A stretch of DNA of 64,000 bases from positions 434,001 through 498,000 of the forward strand of contig QANY01002930.1 of assembly GCA_003255025.1 (NCBI GenBank), in the 5' to 3' direction. The notes below the pieces were generated by a model, which was not told the origin of the DNA, made no database searches, and saw only the letters and a program-made list of their open reading frames with translations. The position numbers were made by a program, and so were the translations under genes. The stretch comes from Datisca glomerata. Its lineage: Eukaryota > Streptophyta > Magnoliopsida > Cucurbitales > Datiscaceae. Shown here one piece after another: positions 57,554 through 64,000 of the stretch; within the stretch, counting starts at the first letter, position 1, and the number at the start of each line of letters is the position of its first letter.

Positions 57554-58315
57554 GAGAAATGTTAGATAACATGTGTGGTTTTGGTGGGATGGAGATGAAT
57601 GGCGAACGAGTTGTAGAGGGTAATACTGATAGAATAACATGGATGGTTTTGGTGGGGAGATTGCCTAATGGTATGTGCTGAATAATTGTGATGAGCTACA
57701 ATCTTATTTAGTGTAAGTAAATCGATAACATTATTAAGTTTTAATTTTAACCTTACTTAGTGTAAGTAAATCAATAAAATGATATGATTGATATGTGCAA
57801 AGAGCACATGAGAGAATTAAACAGGGTTAATTGGTTGACTTAAGTTTAAGACATCAAAACTAATTTTCTGAATGGTTTAGAAATCGAGCATATGTTTATA
57901 TTTTACTAGATCATTGAGTTGCGTCATCAAGGGTCATTAGAACCCATGAATGCTCATATTTTTAAATAATTAATACTTTTGTTATTTAAAATTATTACAG
58001 AAGTAACTATCCTTTACTATTTGATTCTGCTAGATGTTTTTTGAATACTTTCTGATTGATGCTCATAGTCTAAGATAATAGTTTTAATTTTAATGTCTGT
58101 GTGTGTTGGCGGGGGTTATGACTTTGTATCTGAGCGTGCTAGATACTTTTGAATATTTTTTATTGATGCGTTTTATTTAAGATAATAGTGTTAGTTTCAA
58201 TGTGAAAATGTGAGATTTGGAGGAGGGGGTCATCACTTTGAATCGGAGTTTCCTGGATGCTTTTTGAATACTTTTAGATTGATGAAAATATTTATCTTGT
58301 ATTTGGCTCATTGGG

Positions 58316-58516
58316 ATGTTACAGGAACGCATGTGTGCTATACGGGATCAGCCTATCACTAAATATGTCACACCTCACATTAAAGAAGATATAGTTGAAG
58401 AAGTCATTAGGCGAAACAAAGGTCTTCGACGTGGAACCCCACCCACATCTTCTATGGAAAAGAGTCAACGTGAAAATATAGTTTTACAAAAACAAGTTAC
58501 GTTGTTGGAAAGCTAA
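58316..58516 (+). pseudogene. Short charged ORF in the CACTA element, possible exon remnant
   Basis: A 66-codon frame (MLQERMCAIRDQPITKYVTP, then IKEDIVEEVIRRNKGLRRGT, ending QKQVTLLES) is more protein-like than its surroundings: charged, probably helical. Its place in the right third of a CACTA element suggests a last exon of the element's own protein, perhaps the DNA-binding accessory product. I do not recognise a domain, and no transposase domain is present. Confidence 0.4.
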
Positions 58517-59259
58517 CTATAAAGCTAACTCGCTTGGGCTCGTCAAAACAGTTTTCCAGCTCGAAATGATGACTCTACAACAGAAACGTGAGGTTCATAA
58601 ATTTGTTAAGCCTTGTAGTTGTAACAATCAAACTTTGGATACTATCTTTTGAATTATCCTTTTTAGATATATTTGTGGCAATCATGCTTTGGATACTATC
58701 TTTTGAATTATCTTTTTAGATATGTTTTAGGGATTTTGTAATGAACTATTTTGTTACATTGCATATATTAACGAACAATATATGTATTTCTTAGAAAAAT
58801 ATTGTGTATGATAAATATTCTCATGATATATTGACTATTAGGTATATGAAAACTAAAATATTTTTTTTTATAAATATACTGTAAAAATAAGTTTTTTATG
58901 ACCAAATAAAATTGGTGCAAAAAGCTTTTCACGACCAAACAATGTTCGTTGCAGAAAGCTTTAGGCGACTAAAGTAAATTTTTGTCATAAAAAATTTATG
59001 CGACAACAAATTGTGTTGGTAACGAAAAGCTTTTGCAACCAACCTTGACGTCGTCGCGATGATACCCGCGATGACAAAAGATCTTTGACGCCAAAATTTG
59101 TTGCTGCGATGTATGGTCATCGTAAAAAGCTAATGCAGTGAAGTTTTTTTTATCGTGAATAGTCTTCGCTGACGAGTCGAAAGCAACAATGTTCAGGGCG
59201 AAGTTTAGGGGTTTTAGTGACCAATATTTTGGTCACTAAAGCCCTTGTTTCTTATAATG

Positions 59260-60944
59260 GTTATTGAGGGTACCTTGGATCCTTATATTTAGGTGGTGTC
59301 CTCTACTCGATCATTATACTCAATTGCTCTATTAAGAACAGTCTTCTTAACATGGTGTATAAATCTTTGATTACCTTAGCATAAGCTGGTACCTGTTGAA
59401 TCACATGTAGCAGAGGAAGGTTAATTTTCATTTGTTTCAAGTGCTTTAAAATCTCACTTTGGATTTCTAGATTTTTTCCAATTTGTCAGAGAGCTTAATT
59501 CGACTTCTTTTTCAGAGGCATCTTCTTTACTGTTTGTAGTGGTGGTGATGCTCGTGTTGCTTGGCAGAATTGGTCAATCTAAAATTTTACCATTTCAAGT
59601 AATGATGGCATTGACCTTTTTGACATTTTGTGTACCAGAAGTGGAGGTTTGTGTCATATTTTGCCCATTTCAATTAGACTAAGGTTGCGATGAGATTTCT
59701 CCTCGTTCCTGTATAGTAAGAGAACTAGTTATGTTGCTGATTTGACTTCTCATTTCATTATTCTCCTCTACTACCGGTGAGAGAACGGTCTCAAACTTCT
59801 TATTACTTTTAGTTTGCGCCTCCATAAATGATTGCAATATGTCCACTAAGAATTCTTATTTGGAGGTGCATTATACTGAGGTGCAGGATAAGACCTAGGT
59901 TGTTATGCTTCATGTTTCCAATCATTGTTGGATTGTGCAAGTTGATTCGAATCAGATTTCCAACTGAACTTCAGGTGATTTCTCCAGCCTGGATTGTACA
60001 TTTCGGAATAAGGTGAGTAAGTCTTTCTAACCATCCCTAAGGCATCATTTATCCTCATACACCCGGTCATCTCACTTAAGATAGAGCATTCTTGAGCCAA
60101 GTAATCTATCCCTCCACATAAAAATAAGTGGTATGCGACTAAACCCTAGAAAGTGTGTGGGTAATTCTACTATCTTTGGTCTTTAAGCCCTCTAATTCCC
60201 TGGTTAAGACTGCAAATTTGGCTCCAAGATTATCTTCTTCCTTAAGAAGATAGACTCAACTTAGTTGTGACCTATTTCACTGTCATTAGTACTTGGTCCA
60301 ATCCATGTATGTGCTTTTTTAGCTAAATCATTAAGGTATTATATGGCTTTCATATGTTCTTTATGAGGGAGCTCTTTGTTGCACATCATCTCAATAAATT
60401 GGGGCTCTTTAATAATGAGTCCCTCATGGAAGTAGCCAATTGAACACTAATTTTCATATTCATGGCGGGGGCACAGGTTTAACAATTCTTTGAATCTTTC
60501 TCATACTTGGTCTAAAGTTTCACTATCTTTTTAGGAAGAGGTTATAATTTTTCTTTTCAATCCATTGGTCTTGTAGTGTGAGAAATATTTATTAAAGAAT
60601 TCTTATGCCATCTCTCCCCAAGTACCTATAGATCTAGGCCTTTAAGAATGTGGCCAACATTTTTCTTTATCTTTTAGGTAGAAAGGAAAGAACTTCAACA
60701 TAACACGATATATGACTTTAGGTCGGCTATGAAAAGTGGCTGCTAGCTCTTCAACTCCATAAAATGCATTAAGGGGTTCAATCTCTAAACCATGGAAAAT
60801 GGTGGGTGATAACTGAATCATTCCTGGTCGGAACTCCCGATGTGGCGTATTTGCAGGAAACATAGTGCTTGATGGTGTGATCGTACTGATAGGTTGTAGG
60901 TAATTCCTAAAAGATTTTACAATGTTTTGCGCTAGTTGATTCAT
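59260..60944 (-). pseudogene. gag and proximal protease of an Athila-like Ty3/gypsy element
   Basis: On the minus strand gag starts near 60,944 (MNQLAQNIVKSFRNYLQP). The Athila-type gag signature follows: FRPGMIQLSPTIFHGLEIE, LKFFPFYLKDKEKCWPHS, then a GTWGEMAKEFF-like stretch near 60,620-60,590. The lower part (60,400-59,260) is decayed gag/spacer up to the protease. The frame is interrupted repeatedly. At 59,259/59,260 it is cut by the CACTA element and resumes at 56,186. Family names for gag are based on remembered consensus only. Confidence 0.8.
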
Positions 60945-61542
60945 GGTGTTAGAATGTAAAGCGTGTTAGACAATGAGATTCTGGACAATGAATTAAGTGA
61001 TTGATTACGAGTAAATGTGTTTTCTAATTCATGCCACCTTGCAACTCTCTCTAATTCATCTCTATACCTATACATTCACCTCCAAAACACCTATTTTCTT
61101 TTTTCAATTTATTATATATCAAAACTAAAGTTAATTATAAAAAAATAGATAAAAATATAAAACTAAATAACTATTCAATGGTACTACAAAATACTAAAAA
61201 TCTACTAATTGCTACAAAAAGAAAAGAAGAAAAAAACAAATCAAACTAATGTAGGTCTTTCTCTCTTCTTTCAAATCTTTTACAATAAATTATTTCGGAA
61301 CCAAATATAAAATTAGCATAAAATGCTAAATATTCCTAATTATGAATATATTTCCAAAATAAGAATAAAGATACAAATAGAAAAAAATGAAACAAATGAA
61401 AAAAGAAAATAAACTAAAAAAGGAAACAAACTACAAAAAGGATAGGAACGGAAAATGAAACGACTAAATAATAAGAAACTATAAAATAAAACAAAAAATT
61501 GTACGAAGAGAAACAGGAACAGGATTACCACCTTATAATGCA

Positions 61543-61560
61543 TCCACTGTAACACTGCCA
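61543..61560 (-). other. Possible primer-binding site of the Athila-like element
   Basis: TGGCAGTGTTACAGTGGA on the minus strand agrees with the usual TGGCGCCGTTGCCGGGGA at 12 of 18 positions. It lies about 600 bp upstream of gag. Just before it the sequence resembles plant LTR ends (CATGGGATCATCATCTCAGT, then 'TATATTTTGTGCG'). If correct, the 5' LTR starts at 61,561 and runs to the right. Confidence 0.45.
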
Positions 61561-61800
61561 AATTTTGATTACGCACAAAATATACTTAGGGTTATTATAA
61601 TATAGACTGAGATGATGATCCCATGAGGAATTGTTTTAAAAAAATTAGCGAAATAAAAAACTTAACAATAATTGATAATAAGAAAATAAAATTGCAAAGT
61701 AACTACGAAAAGCAAATTAAATGAAATATGCTTCAAGAAATCAATAATAGATGTGACTAATAATAATAAAAGTTAAACAATTAACCTCTTAATATCATTT
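61561..61800 (-). repeat. Possible 5' LTR fragment of the Athila-like element
   Basis: Sequence adjoining the putative primer site and reading like an LTR 3' end on the minus strand. It appears cut by the LINE fragment to its right. No second LTR is in the window for comparison. Confidence 0.3.
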
Positions 61801-64000
61801 ATATTGGTCATAGTGTTGCCCTGAGTATCTTGCAACTGCACAATTCTAAGAGATTTAAGAGCTAGCTTGTTGAGCTTGAGCTTCTTAAAAGTCTATACAT
61901 ATGAGAACCATGCATAGTTGAGTCTCAAGCGTGTTGAACATAAGGAATGAACTCTTCCCTATCAGCCCAAAAATTAAAGTATTTGAAAATAATATGAGGC
62001 TTAGTAAAGTCTAAGTTGAGCTTTAAGATGGCATGACAGTGATAAGAGATACCAGGAGGAGGGGAAAAGCACGTTGGAGCCAGGGAAGCCTTATCCAAGC
62101 TTCATTAACCAACATCTTATCAATATTGTTCATGATATTACTCGGACCATCACTTTTGTTGGTCCAGGTAAACCCACGTCTCCCAGAACATAAGTCTTCA
62201 ACCTCAAGGTTATTAGTGCACGCAACAAAATCAGTTGTACCTCCATTTCAACCTTTGGTGCCCCCCACTTGCTCAGAATGGTGTTTAACAACATTAAAGT
62301 GCCCTAAAAGGATCCTAGGCTAATCATGGATAATGGTTTTGAAACTGATAAGGGAACTCCAAAGTAGTTTTCTGGATTTGGGGTTATTAGAGCATATATG
62401 AGAGTAACAAAAAAAGGTTGGTTATCCAACACAGTAACTTTGTAAGAGATGGATTGGTCAGTCATACTATGTATATCTACAGTTAAAATGATAGGGTTCC
62501 AGGAAAGCTAGATCCTACCATTATTAGCAAACACATAGTTGGCAACACAAGGCCATCTGCCAAAGAGAAATCTGCTCAAACTAGTGAATTTTCTCTCTTT
62601 TATCCTAGTTTCTAGAGTAGCACAAAAACTCACATTAAACTTTCTATTGAGATTTTGTACCTCAGTATTCTTCAGAGGATTATTGAGACCTCTGATATTC
62701 CAAGCTGCAAAACTGGTTTTGAGGCTAAGAGAAAGGATTTAACCTGGAGCTTCTCCTGGAATCTACCTTGTTGATGTTCTTGAGCTTAGCATTCCTACCC
62801 ATTTTCTTAGAATGTTTACTGGGATTTTGGGCCAGATGAGGACTAAGCTCATCTAGAGACTCCACATCACTATATATGCTTGAGGGTCCATGGCCTCATC
62901 CTCTACATTATCTACCTGAGGGTTCATGGCCTCATCCTTACCCACCAATGTACAAAGGCATTCTGGATAACAGTTTGAGTGATTGGCGAGGAAGGGGTAG
63001 TAACAGTAATCATAGGATCCAAGTTAGCATAGTTAAGAGTACCCACAGCTGCATGAGTTTCTCACAAGGATCCATTGCTGTTTAGGGGCATGTTTGATAA
63101 GAGGTTTAGGAACAGGCTTCTGGTGGGACTTAGTTTGGATGGACTGAGAAGAACAATCATGCCCAAACACTTAGCATTTGGGACACCTTCTAGGGAGACC
63201 TTGATATTCACCCTTTGACCCTAATGGATCTTTTGTCACATAAAATAACCTGGACTAATTCAATTATATCAGCATGCATATCTACTTCCACACACACTCT
63301 CATATAGGACACTCTAGTGAAATTATCAGTCATAGTGTTAGCAAACAAATGGGTACGAACAGCCCTAGCTATTCTACTCAGGCCTTCACCATTCCAGAGC
63401 TCTAAAGGCACTTCCCAAAATTTAATCCTTACTAGAATAGATTACATGGCTTCTTTAGTGAGCTGTATGTTCTCATGCCAGACCTTAATCATCACAGGTC
63501 TAATAATAAGATGTCAAGGTCCCTCATCTAGGATTGATTCTCTTTTCTTAATAGAGGAAAACTTAAAGAAACAAAACCTATAATCAATGGACAGGACATG
63601 TTTACGCCGTATGTTGCCCCGTAGCAAACGAGTAACATGATTAACTATAGAAAAATAGGGGTCTTCTGTCTATAAAATAATCAACAATTCTAGACTCCAG
63701 GTTTATTTACCTTTCTCAATAATGTCAGCTGAGACATTCATTTGGGCAGCTTTGCATTTACACATAGGTTAAACAAAGAAGAATGATATCTTGGTGGGTT
63801 TCCTCTTTTTGACCTTCTCAGCCCAAGAAAACTTAGAAGGACTAGCTTCATGCTCATTCCCTTGGCTCGTGCCATTATCTACTTGGTTGTTAGCAGTCTA
63901 AAATTACAGCAATAGGTTGTTCCTAGGGTTTCTATTCACAGGAGCACTATTCACTGATTTGAGGAGGCTAGATATATCCTATTACGATTACGACTAGTCG
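61800..64000 (-). pseudogene. LINE (non-LTR retrotransposon) ORF1 end and endonuclease start
   Basis: On the minus strand, from the window edge inward, ORF1 carries a DUF4283-like segment (GLSRIARAVRTHLFANTMTD, then VSYMRVCVEVDMHADI at 63,300-63,240) and a zinc-knuckle-like GLPRRCPKC.VFGHDC near 63,190-63,150. After a low-complexity linker the endonuclease begins near 62,705 (AAWNIRGLNNPLKNTEVQNL), with further decayed blocks down to about 61,900. Reverse transcriptase is not present, so the right-to-left reading stops inside the endonuclease. Many stops. The element continues beyond position 64,000. Confidence 0.82.

Larger units (their letters stand above)
56187..59259. mobile_element. CACTA (En/Spm-type) DNA transposon nested in the Athila-like element
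   Basis: 3,073 bp. The left end reads CATTACAGGAAAAACCTC and the right end, on the minus strand, CATTATAAGAAACAAGGGC; both resemble the CACTA consensus CACTACAAGAAA. GTT lies immediately outside both ends (56,184-56,186 and 59,260-59,262), the 3-bp target duplication typical of the superfamily. Subterminal repeats are present: 'gctaaaagcctcctttagcc'-type words at the left, and 'aaaagcttttgc.accaa' and 'gcgac.aca' words at the right (58,900-59,230). The interior contains a palindrome AAACGACGTCGTTT at 56,494-56,507 and only short frames, so it is a non-autonomous copy. Confidence 0.9.

Noticed and set aside
57422..57640. Minus-strand frame with a run of histidines
   Set aside because: The histidine run is the translated GGT/GAT triplet repeat; nothing else supports a gene.
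1..64000. CRISPR arrays, bacterial operons, ribosomal RNA, intact tRNA genes
   Set aside because: None seen. The repeats present are eukaryotic micro- and minisatellites or transposon parts, without CRISPR-like repeat-spacer regularity.

Overview
The window is nuclear DNA from a plant, most likely a eudicot. The evidence is an intron-containing TIP1-type aquaporin, a DUF1635 gene, an ATL-type RING-H2 gene, and a dense layer of plant-specific transposable elements (Copia, Ty3/gypsy of the Tat and Athila kinds, LINE, MULE, CACTA). The sequence is AT-rich and gene-poor. I cannot name the species. No bacterial, viral or CRISPR-like system is visible. The interest lies mainly in the nested and degenerate repeat architecture.

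Layout, left to right. 1-1900: a GC-alternating microsatellite, a GC-richer segment of possible organellar or retroelement origin, and a dispersed direct repeat. 1900-4190: a broken MuDR-like transposase (minus), followed by three 240-bp tandem units (4215-4960). 5930-7130: a 503-bp tandem duplication whose units each carry a long hairpin. 7506-7962: a 24-bp perfect inverted repeat enclosing a small element with a 10-bp target duplication. 7970-9622: a disrupted retroelement ORF. 9623-13690: a 5'-truncated Copia (minus) with a 2.1-kb LTR. 15.9-17.2 kb: the aquaporin (minus, three exons). 18.4-20.2 kb: a truncated LINE. 20.2-29.5 kb: mostly AT-rich non-coding DNA with a SINE-like piece, an LTR-like segment and minisatellites. 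29.6-34.1 kb: a nearly full-length but broken Copia (minus). 35.4-37.0 kb: an LTR pair around about 0.4 kb, a TRIM-like or deleted element. 39,612-49,805: an old Tat-lineage Ty3/gypsy element with both LTRs, an exactly matching GTATT target duplication, a plant-specific second RNase H, a 3' minisatellite and an antisense ORF. 51.8-54.4 kb: the DUF1635 gene and the ATL gene in tandem (plus). 55.6-61.6 kb: an Athila-like gag-protease remnant (minus) split by a CACTA element at 56,187-59,259 with a GTT target duplication. 61.8-64.0 kb: a LINE ORF1/endonuclease fragment (minus) that runs off the window.

Only three protein-coding genes look intact. The aquaporin would move water and small solutes across the tonoplast. 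The ATL protein is a membrane-anchored ubiquitin ligase candidate. The DUF1635 protein has no known biochemical role. Nothing in the sequence ties the three into one pathway. Every transposable-element ORF carries stops or frameshifts, so the visible copies look dead. The two elements with matching target duplications (Tat and CACTA) give the firmest boundaries, and the CACTA insertion is younger than the Athila copy it split.
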